From Peribacillus cavernae (GTDB lineage Bacteria; Bacillota; Bacilli; Bacillales; DSM-1321), in the NCBI RefSeq assembly GCF_003989135.1, contig NZ_RYZZ01000006.1, positions 186,001-250,000 on the forward strand: DNA of 64,000 bases. Reading direction: 5' to 3'. How positions within the stretch are numbered: the first letter of the stretch is position 1; the number at the start of each line of letters is the position of its first letter. The notes beneath the pieces were generated by a model that ran no database searches, was not told where the DNA came from, and saw nothing but the letters and a program-made list of their open reading frames with translations. A program made the translations under genes and the position numbers. Below, in pieces: positions 34,554-43,777 of the stretch.

Positions 34554-35417
34554 ATGGAAATTCTCGTACAACAGTTATTTAACGGCCTGACAATTGGAAG
34601 CGTTTACAGCCTGGTTGCCCTGGGTTTAACACTGGTTTATGGCATCCTGCACATTCCTAATTTTGCCCATGGCGCTCTGTACATGTTAGGCGGATACATT
34701 ACGTTGACCATGATGACATCACTCGGGCTTCATTACTGGCTGGCTATTTTCATTTCCATTCTCGCAGTCGGGCTTGTTGGGGTCTTGATGGAACGATTTG
34801 TGTTTCATCCCTTAAGAGACTCACCGCCCATTCATGACAAAATCGCTGCAATTGGAATCCTATTATTCCTCGAGGCATTTGCACAATTCGTATGGGGGGC
34901 GGATTATCGTACAATGCCGACCCCATATGATCAAGTCATTCATATATTTGGCATTACGTTTACATTACAAAGGATGCTAATCATTGTTTCAGCAGTTGCT
35001 GTGATGATTCTGTTATATCTCTTCCTGAAAAAAACATTCATTGGCTCAACGATCATTGCCATGTCACAAAACAGGGAAGGCGCAAACCTGGTAGGTGTCA
35101 ATACCAATAAAGTGGCGATGATGACATTCATGATTTCCGGGGGGCTTGCTGCCATTGCTTGTTCACTTGCAGCACCTATCAATCTTGTATTTCCAGGTAT
35201 GGGCCAGCTGGTCATCTTAAAAGCATTTGTCATCATCATTCTAGGCGGAATGGGCAGTATTCCCGGAGCAATAATTGGCGGCTATATCCTTGGCTTCAGT
35301 GAGAGCCTCGGTGCCACGTATATCTCAAATGATTACAAAGATATCATCGCATTTGTTCTATTAGTCATTATTCTGTCCGTTAAACCAAAAGGATTGTTTG
35401 CGAAGGAGGGGCATTAA
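34554..35417 (+). CDS. Liv-type ABC transporter permease (LivH)
   Basis: Inner-membrane permease of 287 residues with about eight helices; FNGLTIGSVYSLVALGLTLV and IPNFAHGALYMLGGY are LivH hallmarks, and ILGGMGSIPGAIIGG the coupling region. ATG 34554 follows AAGGGGAG; the frame is open from 34503. The next gene starts inside its stop (35417). Liv-type systems import amino acids but also aromatic and other carboxylates, and the gene context favours a carboxylate or ester here. Confidence 0.85.
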   Translation: MEILVQQLFNGLTIGSVYSLVALGLTLVYGILHIPNFAHGALYMLGGYITLTMMTSLGLHYWLAIFISILAVGLVGVLMERFVFHPLRDSPPIHDKIAAIGILLFLEAFAQFVWGADYRTMPTPYDQVIHIFGITFTLQRMLIIVSAVAVMILLYLFLKKTFIGSTIIAMSQNREGANLVGVNTNKVAMMTFMISGGLAAIACSLAAPINLVFPGMGQLVILKAFVIIILGGMGSIPGAIIGGYILGFSESLGATYISNDYKDIIAFVLLVIILSVKPKGLFAKEGH

Positions 35418-36433
35418 TGGCGGCTATTTTCAAGCAAAGAAACATCATAACAGGCTTGGTGTTACTTTCACTTGTCTTTCCTTTTATTACCCAAAACGAA
35501 TATTACCTTCATATCATGACACTATCCTTTATTTGGATGATCGGTGTCTACGGCCTAAACTTACTTGCGGGATATACCGGCTACTTGTCCCTTGCCCACG
35601 CTGGCTTTTTTGCAATCGGGGCATACTCACTTGGAATATTAACTGTAAAGGCCCAACTTAATTTCTGGCTTGCGTTCATTCTTGCCTGCCTGATTACAAG
35701 TTTTCTGGGATTTTTGATCGGTTTGATCGCTTTACGAACTAAAGAGCATTTCTTCGCAATCTATACACTGTGCGTCGGCTACATTATTTATCTGGTCATT
35801 GACAAATGGGAGAGTTTAACAGAAGGTGTCAGGGGCTTGATCGGAATCCCGGCTCCTTCTAATATTGGCCCTATTTCCTTTCAAACGGCGTTATCACAAT
35901 ACTACCTAGTCCTAGTCATTCTGCTTCTAGTGATTCTGATCGTCTACCGAATCGTCCATTCCCTGACTGGAAGAACTTATATAGCAATTCGAAATAGTGA
36001 AGATCTTGCCCAAACGATTGGGATCTCGACGATGAAAAATAAATTGACCGTCTTTGTACTGTCTACATTCTTTGCCGGGCTGGCAGGTGCATTGTATGCC
36101 TCCTTTGTGCGGTTCATCGGTCCGGATATCGGTTCTACTGCGATAACCTTTGATTTGTTGACCTATTTGCTCGTTGGTGGGCTGGGAACTTTGTCAGGGC
36201 CAATCATTGGGACAATCCTTATCGTTTGGGTCTCACAGCAGCTGCAATTTCTCCAGGACTATCGGATGCTAATCTTTGGACCGGTTTTGACCTTGTTAAT
36301 TATTTTTTACCCGCGGGGAATTGTTGGCGCTTTCACGGGTTGGAAACATAAATACGAGGATAAAAGGTCTAAAAACAAGGACATCCCCAACGATTCATTA
36401 GTAAAATCGAAAAAGCAAGTGAAGGAGGGATAA
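35417..36433 (+). CDS. Liv-type ABC transporter permease (LivM)
   Basis: Second permease, 338 residues, about nine helices. GLNLLAGYTGYLSLAHAGFF and LVGGLGTLSGPIIGT are typical for LivM. It starts within the stop of livH (TAATG), showing translational coupling, and has a charged C-terminal tail. Confidence 0.87.
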   Translation: MAAIFKQRNIITGLVLLSLVFPFITQNEYYLHIMTLSFIWMIGVYGLNLLAGYTGYLSLAHAGFFAIGAYSLGILTVKAQLNFWLAFILACLITSFLGFLIGLIALRTKEHFFAIYTLCVGYIIYLVIDKWESLTEGVRGLIGIPAPSNIGPISFQTALSQYYLVLVILLLVILIVYRIVHSLTGRTYIAIRNSEDLAQTIGISTMKNKLTVFVLSTFFAGLAGALYASFVRFIGPDIGSTAITFDLLTYLLVGGLGTLSGPIIGTILIVWVSQQLQFLQDYRMLIFGPVLTLLIIFYPRGIVGAFTGWKHKYEDKRSKNKDIPNDSLVKSKKQVKEG

Positions 36434-36436
36434 ACG

Positions 36437-37201
36437 ATGTTTTTAGAAACAAAGAGCTTAACCAAAAAGTTCGGAGGATTATTTGCGGTAAATTCTGTTG
36501 ACTTTTCGATTGAAAAAGGAAAAATCAACGCGATTATCGGTCCAAACGGAGCCGGGAAATCGACCTTTTTCAACCTGATCAGCGGTTTCCACCGTCCCAG
36601 TTCAGGAGCGGTAATTTTTAAAGGCAAGGATATTACCACGCTGCCTTCCAACAAAATAGCGGAATTAGGGATTGCCCGCACCTTTCAAACAACGAATCTC
36701 TTTGAACAATCAACAGTATTAGACAATGTCATCGTCGGCCATCGACTGCGCACCAAATCTAACTTGCTTGATGCAGTCCTCAGGACGAAACGCTTAAAGT
36801 CAGAAGAAAAGAAGTGCAGAGAAAAGGCAATCGAAGTATTAGATTTCGTCGGGTTAACCCATGCGGCCCATAAACAAGCCGCTGGCATTTCCCAGGAAGA
36901 GAAAAAGCGAGTAGCCTTTGCGCTTGCGCTCGCCACGAACCCGGAAATTGTCTTTCTTGATGAACCTGCGGCCGGGGTCAATCCCGATGAAACAGAAGGC
37001 CTCGCGCTGTTAATGGAAAAAATGGTCCAAAAAGGAATAACGGTATGCCTGATTGAACACAAAATGCAAATGATCATGAAATTAGCAGATAAAATCATGG
37101 TCTTAAACTACGGGGAAAAAATTGCCGAAGGGACTCCGGATGAAATCAAAAACAATGAAACAGTCATTAAGGCGTATCTAGGAGGAAGTGCCATTGCTTA
37201 A
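36437..37201 (+). CDS. Liv-type ABC transporter ATPase (LivG)
   Basis: ATPase of 254 residues. Walker A GPNGAGKST, Q-loop region ARTFQTTNLF, a signature altered to AGISQEEKKR in place of LSGGQ (LSYGE-like variation is common in LivG), Walker B IVFLDEPAAGVNPDE and switch His in CLIEHKM. GAAGGAGG precedes the ATG. It overlaps livF by 8 bases. Confidence 0.88.
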   Translation: MFLETKSLTKKFGGLFAVNSVDFSIEKGKINAIIGPNGAGKSTFFNLISGFHRPSSGAVIFKGKDITTLPSNKIAELGIARTFQTTNLFEQSTVLDNVIVGHRLRTKSNLLDAVLRTKRLKSEEKKCREKAIEVLDFVGLTHAAHKQAAGISQEEKKRVAFALALATNPEIVFLDEPAAGVNPDETEGLALLMEKMVQKGITVCLIEHKMQMIMKLADKIMVLNYGEKIAEGTPDEIKNNETVIKAYLGGSAIA

Positions 37202-37901
37202 GCTAAACGGTGTTTCCGTTAAATACGGAAGCTATACAGCGATTCAAAAAGTGAATATTGAAGTGAACGAAGGGGAAATTGTCGTTTTGCTCGGTTCAAA
37301 TGGAGCAGGGAAAAGCACGACTTTCAGGACAATAAGCGGTTTGAACAAACCATTTGAAGGAGAAATCCATTTTGAGAAAACGTCCATAAAAGGGCGGTCT
37401 CCCGATCGCATCGTGCAATCTGGGATTGTCCAATGCGCAGAAGGCCGAAAGCTCTTTTCAGAGATGACAGTGCACGAAAATCTAAGGATGGGTGCTTATG
37501 TCCATCGACGGAAAAAGGATGAAATCAAACAGTCACTGGCAACGGTATACGATTTGTTTCCGATTTTAAAAGATAAAAGAAACAATTCGGCCGGTTCATT
37601 AAGCGGCGGTCAGCAGCAAATGCTGGCCATCGGCAGGGCTTTGATGTCAAAACCGAGGCTCATGCTCCTCGATGAACCGTCCGTTGGGCTGGCCCCACTA
37701 ATTGTTGAACAAATGTTTGACGTGATTCAGCAAATCAATAAGGATGGAACAACCATTCTACTCGCCGAGCAAAATGCGAATGCCGCCCTGAGAATAGCCA
37801 CTAAAGGGTATGTGTTTGAAAATGGATCCATTGTCCTCGAAGGTACTTCTGACGAGCTTTTTGCCAATGATGAAGTACGAAAGGCTTATATCGGCGCCTA
37901 A
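37194..37901 (+). CDS. Liv-type ABC transporter ATPase (LivF)
   Basis: ATPase of 235 residues: Walker A GSNGAGKST, CAEGRKLFSEMTV, signature SLSGGQQQM, Walker B LMLLDEPSVGLAP and LLAEQNA. TTG 37194 fits the AGGAGG at 37180-37185 (8-base spacer); the longer frame opens at GTG 37188, too close to that site. It pairs with LivG as a heterodimer. Confidence 0.88.
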   Translation: MLKLNGVSVKYGSYTAIQKVNIEVNEGEIVVLLGSNGAGKSTTFRTISGLNKPFEGEIHFEKTSIKGRSPDRIVQSGIVQCAEGRKLFSEMTVHENLRMGAYVHRRKKDEIKQSLATVYDLFPILKDKRNNSAGSLSGGQQQMLAIGRALMSKPRLMLLDEPSVGLAPLIVEQMFDVIQQINKDGTTILLAEQNANAALRIATKGYVFENGSIVLEGTSDELFANDEVRKAYIGA

Positions 37902-37993
37902 ATGTCCAATAAAAAATGCTTTTTAAAGGGGGTGGTGAAAGAAAAACCATCTTGTTTGCGAAATTTAGTCTTTGATAATTAAGGGGGAAAAGG

Positions 37994-39193
37994 ATGAAGA
38001 TAACAAAGTTATTTTTCGTGGTGAGTATGATGTTTACTTTGATTCTAATTTTAGCAGCATGCAATGGCAATGGCTCACAATCCAGCAAGACGGCATCAGG
38101 AGGAGACAGCAATAAAGGCAACACGGTAAATATCGGGTATAGCGGTCCACTAAGCGGTCCGGCTGCATTCTATGGAGAACGTACCTTGAATGGAGTGAAA
38201 ATGGCTGCCGAAGAAATCAACGATGATGGCGGCTTTGAAGTGAAGGGAAAAAAGTATAAAATCAACCTTGTGTCACTTGATGACAAATACCTGCCGAACG
38301 AAACGGGTGCCAATGCTAAACGATTGATTCAGGAACATAAGACCCCTATCATCTTTACTCCGCATAGCGGCGGAGTTTCTGCACTGCAAGTATTCAACCA
38401 GCAAGATAACTTCATTATCGGTGCTTATACAAGTGAACCAAAAGTAACAGAGTCAGGAAACGCACTCACAGTCCGGATTCCGCCTCGTTATGATGGTTAT
38501 ATCGAACCTTTTTCGGAGTACGCAATGAAAAGGTACGGAAAGAAAATCGCCGCATTGCCAACATCCTCCCAATATGGAAAGGACTGGACAGAAAAACTTA
38601 TTCCACATTGGGAAAAAAGCGGCGGGAAAGTCGTTTATAACTCTTCCATCGACTTCGCGAAAGACACTGATTTCTTTACGATTGTCACCAATGCGTTAAA
38701 AGAGAAACCGGACGTGTTATTTATCGGCGGTGCATCTGAGCCAACGGCCAAAGTGGCAAAGCAAGCAAGGGAATTAGGATTTAAGGGCGGCTTTTTGGTC
38801 ATGGATCAAGCAAAGTTAGATGAAATGAAAAAAGTAACAGGCTCCTACGATGTCCTTGAGGGATCAATTGGCGTCTTGCCATTAGTTGATACCAATAATC
38901 CAGGTACAGATCAATTTGTTGAAAATTATAAAGCGAAATATAAAGAAGATCCAGGCTCTGAGGCAGGTCTGAACTATATTGCAATGAACATTTTTGTTGA
39001 AGCAATGAAAGCAGCCGGGTCAGTGGATGACGTCAAAGCAATTCGGGAACATATGCAGGATGGGCTGGACAAACTGCCTGAGGAGAAACAGGTCTATTCA
39101 ATACCTTCGATCGACAAAAATGGCGGCTTCGAATCTGAACTAATTGTCGGGGCAGTTGAAGAAGGAAAAATCGTTCCGATTGAAGTGAAATAA
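37994..39193 (+). CDS. Liv-type ABC transporter substrate-binding lipoprotein
   Basis: Secreted lipoprotein of 399 residues; the lipobox LAAC places the lipid-modified Cys at 23. The mature part is a type I periplasmic-binding-protein fold (NIGYSGPLSGPAAFYGERTL, IIFTPHSGGVSALQV, LFIGGASEPTAKVAKQARE). It captures the substrate for the LivHMGF importer. AAGGGGGAAAAGG precedes the ATG. The ligand cannot be read from sequence. Confidence 0.88.
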   Translation: MKITKLFFVVSMMFTLILILAACNGNGSQSSKTASGGDSNKGNTVNIGYSGPLSGPAAFYGERTLNGVKMAAEEINDDGGFEVKGKKYKINLVSLDDKYLPNETGANAKRLIQEHKTPIIFTPHSGGVSALQVFNQQDNFIIGAYTSEPKVTESGNALTVRIPPRYDGYIEPFSEYAMKRYGKKIAALPTSSQYGKDWTEKLIPHWEKSGGKVVYNSSIDFAKDTDFFTIVTNALKEKPDVLFIGGASEPTAKVAKQARELGFKGGFLVMDQAKLDEMKKVTGSYDVLEGSIGVLPLVDTNNPGTDQFVENYKAKYKEDPGSEAGLNYIAMNIFVEAMKAAGSVDDVKAIREHMQDGLDKLPEEKQVYSIPSIDKNGGFESELIVGAVEEGKIVPIEVK

Positions 39194-39238
39194 CAGGACA
39201 CCTTATGTTGTGAATATCTCATTATTAATTAATCTAGT

Positions 39239-39275
39239 AAATGACTCCGGTTTCTAGCCGGAGTCATTTATTTGT
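39239..39275 (+). terminator. Terminator of the Liv operon
   Basis: AAATGACTCCGG (39239-39250) pairs perfectly with CCGGAGTCATTT (39258-39269) around a 7-base loop. The same stem sequence is used at 43720-43753. Confidence 0.75.
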
Positions 39276-39441
39276 CTGTATATTACCTGGATTGGCAGCA
39301 GTTAAAATGAAAAAGCCCCCAATCAAGTCACAGTAGAGAACCCGCTGGAAATCAAGGCGTTTATAAAAAGTGTTTTTCTAGGAAAAATGGGGAAAGAATG
39401 ATTTAATAGTTCTAGACTACAGAATAATAAGGGGTAAAAAG

Positions 39442-40410
39442 ATGATCAAATTTGAAAATGTATCAAAGTCATATCCTGACGGGACACACGCAGTGAAATC
39501 CCTAAACTTGGAAATTAAAGAAGGGGAGTTTTTTGTTATTATCGGACCGAGTGGATGCGGAAAAACAACTTCGTTAAAAATGATCAATCGGCTGGTTGAA
39601 CTAACAACCGGGACTATTTATATTGATGGGAAGAGAATCAGCGAGTATAACATTCACGAATTGAGGTGGAACATCGGCTACGTTCTTCAGCAGATTGCGC
39701 TCTTTCCTCATATGACGATTGAAGAAAACATTGCAACTGTACCCGAATTAAGGAAGTGGAAAAGGGAAAAGATTCAAAAGCGCGCAGTGAACCTCCTGGA
39801 AATGGTTGGCCTCGAACCGGAAAAATACCGCGGCAGGAAACCGAAAGAGCTTTCAGGAGGCCAACAGCAGCGAATCGGCGTCATTCGTGCCTTAGCTGCT
39901 GACCCGCAAATTATCCTGATGGATGAGCCATTTAGTGCTCTTGATCCGATTAGCCGCGAAAAGCTGCAGGATGACATTCTCGATCTTCAAAAGCGGATTA
40001 AGAAAACGATTGTCTTTGTTACACATGACATACAAGAAGCCGTTAAGCTGGGCGACCGAATTTGTGTCATGCAGGCAGGTGAGATTGTCCAGGTCGGTAC
40101 ACCAGGAGATATCCTACAAAATCCTGCGAACGATTTTGTACGGGAATTCATTGGCACTCAAAAAACAATTCTTCCCGAAGAAGAAACAATCGAAAAAGCA
40201 ATGCGCAAGATGCCTGCAGGGGATGCAGAGACAAAACCCTCTGTCTCGATCCTTGCCTCTTCTTCCATAGCAGAATCCTTGGAAAAGCTGTCTCATCACA
40301 ATGAACTTGCAGTCGAAAAAGAAGGGAAGATGATAGGAATTATTACCAGGCAGTCGATCATTAGGTATTTAGCTGCAGGATCGGGAGAAAGAGGAAAAGA
40401 AAATGAATAA
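39442..40410 (+). CDS. opuFA: Osmoprotectant ABC transporter ATPase (OpuF-type)
   Basis: ATPase of 322 residues: Walker A GPSGCGKTT, signature ELSGGQQQRIGVIR, Walker B IILMDEPFSALDP, then a C-terminal regulatory part with one recognisable CBS-like repeat (about residues 265-315). With the following fused permease-binding protein it makes a two-gene glycine betaine/choline-type importer as described for Bacillus infantis OpuF. AAGGGGT precedes the ATG. The next gene overlaps by 8 bases. Confidence 0.85.
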   Translation: MIKFENVSKSYPDGTHAVKSLNLEIKEGEFFVIIGPSGCGKTTSLKMINRLVELTTGTIYIDGKRISEYNIHELRWNIGYVLQQIALFPHMTIEENIATVPELRKWKREKIQKRAVNLLEMVGLEPEKYRGRKPKELSGGQQQRIGVIRALAADPQIILMDEPFSALDPISREKLQDDILDLQKRIKKTIVFVTHDIQEAVKLGDRICVMQAGEIVQVGTPGDILQNPANDFVREFIGTQKTILPEEETIEKAMRKMPAGDAETKPSVSILASSSIAESLEKLSHHNELAVEKEGKMIGIITRQSIIRYLAAGSGERGKENE

Positions 40411-41920
40411 TTTTTTAGATGTTCTCATTGACAGACAGGATGAACTAATTGGTGCATTACTCGAGCATATTCAAATTTCTTTTATTGCCCTCTTTTTCGC
40501 TGTTGTGATTGCCATCCCGCTTGGTATTTATTTGACAAGATATAAGAGAATCGCAGAGGGAGCGATCGGCGTCACGGCAGTTCTGCAAACCATTCCATCG
40601 CTGGCCTTGCTTGGACTGCTCATTCCCCTGTTCGGAATTGGCCGAATTCCCGCAATCATTGCATTAGTCATTTATGCGTTACTGCCGATTCTGCGAAATA
40701 CCTATACGGGCATTAATGAAGTGGATCCTTCACTTGTAGAAGCTGGCAGGGCAATGGGAATGAATCGCCGCAAGCTGTTAATGAAAATAGAGCTGCCGCT
40801 TGCCTTGCCTGTCATCATGGCAGGTATTCGGACTGCGATGGTGTTAATAGTCGGAACGGCAACATTGGCGGCGCTCATCGGTGCGGGAGGGCTTGGTGAT
40901 TTGATCCTTCTCGGCATTGACCGGAACGACACATCACTCATCGTGCTTGGCGCGATTCCAGCTGCTCTGTTAGCAATCCTTTTCGATATTTTGCTTCGCC
41001 AGTTTGAGCGAATCTCCTTTAAGAAGGCATTGGTTATATTGGGGGCAGTTTCAGCAGCGGCCTTGCTGATCATCGTTCTTCCTTTCGCAATGGGAGAGGA
41101 GAAGAAAGATATCGTTATCGCAGGCAAGCTCGGTGCAGAGCCTGAGATCTTGATTAATATGTATAAGCTCCTCATCGAAGAAGATACCGATTTACAAGTG
41201 ACCCTTAAGCCAGGCCTGGGGAAAACCTCTTTTGTATTCAACGCTTTGAAAACAGGAAATATTGATCTCTATCCTGAATTTACCGGGACAGCGATCTCAG
41301 AGTTCTTGAAGGAAACAGCGACGAGTACTGACGAAGGCGCAGTATATGAACAGGCAAGAAAAGGGATGTTAAAGGAATTCAACATGGAAATGCTGAAACC
41401 GATGGATTATAACAATACCTATACACTGGCAGTACCACAGTCACTGGCAGAGAAATCTCAACTTAAAACCATATCAGACTTACAAAAGGTAGAGCAAGAA
41501 ATAAAAGCAGGCTTTACCCTGGAATTTTCCGACAGGGAAGATGGATACCGCGGAATCCAAAAGCTTTACAATATTCAATTTCCAAATGTAAAAACGATGG
41601 AACCTAAACTGCGTTATCAAGCGATTAAAACCGGTGATATCAATCTGGTCGATGCTTATTCAACCGACAGCGAATTAAGGCAATATCAACTTACAGTACT
41701 CGAAGATGATAAGCATTTATTTCCACCTTATCAAGGTGCTCCAATACTAAGGAAGGAGACCTTGGACGACCACCCTGAAATCCGGAAAGCATTGAACAAA
41801 CTGGCAGGAAAAATTACGGATGATGAAATGCGCAAGATGAATTACCAGGTCAATGTGGAACGGAAAGGGGCCAATGAAGTTGCCAGGGAATACCTTGAGA
41901 AAGAAGGACTTCTAAATTAA
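40403..41920 (+). CDS. opuFB: Osmoprotectant ABC permease-substrate-binding fusion (OpuF-type)
   Basis: Fusion protein of 505 residues. Residues 1-215 form the permease (six helices; EAGRAMGMNRRKLLMKIELP is the coupling EAA loop). Residues about 230-505 form an OpuAC/ProX-like binding domain (ITIAG-like start DIVIAGKLGAEPEILINMYK; DLYPEFTGTAISEF). The fusion of a membrane and binding domain distinguishes OpuF from four-gene OpuC. Likely imports compatible solutes under osmotic stress. Confidence 0.87.
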   Translation: MNNFLDVLIDRQDELIGALLEHIQISFIALFFAVVIAIPLGIYLTRYKRIAEGAIGVTAVLQTIPSLALLGLLIPLFGIGRIPAIIALVIYALLPILRNTYTGINEVDPSLVEAGRAMGMNRRKLLMKIELPLALPVIMAGIRTAMVLIVGTATLAALIGAGGLGDLILLGIDRNDTSLIVLGAIPAALLAILFDILLRQFERISFKKALVILGAVSAAALLIIVLPFAMGEEKKDIVIAGKLGAEPEILINMYKLLIEEDTDLQVTLKPGLGKTSFVFNALKTGNIDLYPEFTGTAISEFLKETATSTDEGAVYEQARKGMLKEFNMEMLKPMDYNNTYTLAVPQSLAEKSQLKTISDLQKVEQEIKAGFTLEFSDREDGYRGIQKLYNIQFPNVKTMEPKLRYQAIKTGDINLVDAYSTDSELRQYQLTVLEDDKHLFPPYQGAPILRKETLDDHPEIRKALNKLAGKITDDEMRKMNYQVNVERKGANEVAREYLEKEGLLN

Positions 41921-41940
41921 AATTGATTTTTGCTGGACTT

Positions 41941-41979
41941 AATCAGCTTCGCTTTTTACAGGTGAAGCTGATTTTTTTA
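41941..41979 (+). terminator. Terminator after opuFB
   Basis: AATCAGCTTC (41941-41950) pairs with GAAGCTGATT (41964-41973), followed by seven T. The remaining gap to 42169 shows nothing clear. Confidence 0.8.
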
Positions 41980-42169
41980 AAATAATATAGAAGGTTTTTT
42001 TAACGCATACAGAATTTTATAAAGGTTAAAAAAACAAGCGAGTATAACCGAAAATAATTTAGGTATCGATCTGACTAATGAAGGAAATTAAGGAAATAGT
42101 AAAGAACAAAGCCAGGAGGATGGATTTGTTCATTTCCTTACACTCATCTAAGACAATGGAGGTAGAAGG

Positions 42170-42979
42170 ATGCCGGAGCTTCCCGAAATGGAAAACTACA
42201 GACTACTGCTTAACCAAAAGATAAGTGGCCATGTCATAAAAGATATAGAAATTAATCGTATTAAATCAATAAACGTTGCTCCTGAAGACTTTCAGGAAAA
42301 AGTATTGTCACAAAAGGTTGTAAATATAGAAAGAAAGGCTAAGCATCTATTGTTCCATCTTGAAAATGGCTATATCTTGTTATTGCATTTAATGCTCGGC
42401 GGTTTGATGTATTATGGGTCAGATGACGATAAGCCAAAACGGACGATTCAAATCCAATTATCATTTGGAGGAGAAACCCTTTTTTTTATCGGTTTACGCC
42501 TTGGTTATTTGCATCTTTATGATGAACAAGGGATAAAACAGGAACTGTCCCATCTAGGTCCTGAGCCTTTGGAACAGGCCTTTACTTTGGATTTATTTTT
42601 AAAAATGATCGAGAAAAAGCGCGGCCGGCTGAAGGCAAAATTAGTTGATCAACAATTTATCTCAGGTATTGGCAATTGTTACAGTGATGAAATCTGTTAT
42701 CACGCTAGAATTTTACCGATAAGAGAGATCAGCGAGCTGACACAAGGGGAGGCAGCCCAAATTTACCGCTCGATAAAGGAAGTGCTCCAGGATGCACTGA
42801 AACACGGCGGTTACATAGAAACGCCCTTTTTTAAGGATGATGCCTTGACTGGCGGCTTCGATTCTTTATGTAAAGTATATGACCGGGAAGGCGAAACCTG
42901 TTTAAGGTGTGGATCGAAAATCAAAAAAGAGATCATCTCATCCCGTAAAGTGTTTTATTGTACAGGCTGCCAGAAATAA
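42170..42979 (+). CDS. Fpg/Nei family DNA glycosylase
   Basis: Formamidopyrimidine/endonuclease VIII-type glycosylase-lyase of 269 residues. MPELPEMENYRLLL carries the catalytic Pro2 and Glu3; the conserved Lys is in ERKAKHLLFHL; the C-terminal zinc finger CLRCGSKI...YCTGC has four Cys. The N-terminal motif deviates from the MPELPEVET of MutM, so it is a Fpg/Nei paralogue rather than the housekeeping mutM. GGAGGTAGAAGG precedes the ATG. It is followed by a damaged endonuclease IV gene. Confidence 0.85.
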   Translation: MPELPEMENYRLLLNQKISGHVIKDIEINRIKSINVAPEDFQEKVLSQKVVNIERKAKHLLFHLENGYILLLHLMLGGLMYYGSDDDKPKRTIQIQLSFGGETLFFIGLRLGYLHLYDEQGIKQELSHLGPEPLEQAFTLDLFLKMIEKKRGRLKAKLVDQQFISGIGNCYSDEICYHARILPIREISELTQGEAAQIYRSIKEVLQDALKHGGYIETPFFKDDALTGGFDSLCKVYDREGETCLRCGSKIKKEIISSRKVFYCTGCQK

Positions 42980-43041
42980 CAGTGAGATACGATCATCTGG
43001 ATGGGAACCTCTATATTTAAGATAGAAGGGAGAGGGGGTTA

Positions 43042-43764
43042 ATGAAATTCGGCTGCCATATCAGCATAAAAGAAGGCTATTTAGGTGCCGCAAAGCAAGC
43101 TATTGCGCTGAATGCGTCTGCTTATCAATTTTTCCCCAAAAATCCTAGAAGCCTGACTATTAAAGATTTTAATCGGGCTGATGCGATGTATTGTAAAGAA
43201 TTTTGTCTAGAAAACCAGCTGATTTCTATCGCGCATTCCCCATATCCCACCAGTCTTACAGCTTCGAAAAATAAACGGGAGGCGGTTATCGTATCGCTTA
43301 TCAATGACCTGGAGATTGCCGACTCATGCGGCGCCGCAGGGGTGGTTGTCCACTTCGGAAGCCAGATCAGTGAAACCGATCCCCTGGCCAGCTATCAGCT
43401 GATGATCGAAATGCTCAACTCTGTTCTGGTTCAATGGGAAGGAGATTGCAAGATACTTCTTGAAAACAACGCCGGTATCCCGGGACCTGGGACAATCGGA
43501 ACGACTCTTGAGGAGCTTGTCCAAGTCCGAAGCTTATGTGATGACCCGGGAAAAATCGGCTTTTGTTTCGACACATGCCATGCCTTTGCAAGCGGGCTCT
43601 GGAACGGGTATAACTGGAAAGAGCTGGCCGGTAAAGGACTTAATTTAGGATATTTCGATCATTTGTATGCCATCCATCTCAATAACTCCAAATACGGGAC
43701 CGGACTTGGCAAGACGCAAAAAATGACTCCGGATCATTTCACGGAGTCATTTTCTCATATTTAA
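43042..43764 (+). pseudogene. 3'-truncated endonuclease IV (Nfo-like) gene
   Basis: The 240-codon frame matches endonuclease IV for about 217 residues: MKFGCHISIKEGYLGAAKQA, SIAHSPYPTSL, VVHFGSQ, LLENNAG, FCFDTCHAFASG, and YAIHLNNSKY. It then runs into a terminator hairpin, encoding GTGLGKTQKMTPDHFTESFS and a stop. A complete enzyme needs another 50-60 residues with the R-H-E and final Glu metal ligands, all missing. The start is good (AGAGGGGG before ATG 43042). Probably a deletion product and inactive as an AP endonuclease, though a shortened protein could be made. Confidence 0.7.
43720..43756. terminator. Bidirectional terminator inside the nfo remnant 3' end
   Basis: AAAATGACTCCG (43720-43731) pairs with CGGAGTCATTTT (43742-43753). 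A-rich before and T-rich after, it serves both the remnant and the converging MFS gene. Confidence 0.75.
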
Positions 43765-43777
43765 CGATTACCGTATC

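Noticed and set aside
42119-42222. 34-codon ORF preceded by AGGAGG, overlapping the Fpg/Nei start
   Set aside because: The site directly touches its ATG, and the frame mostly lies inside the glycosylase gene.
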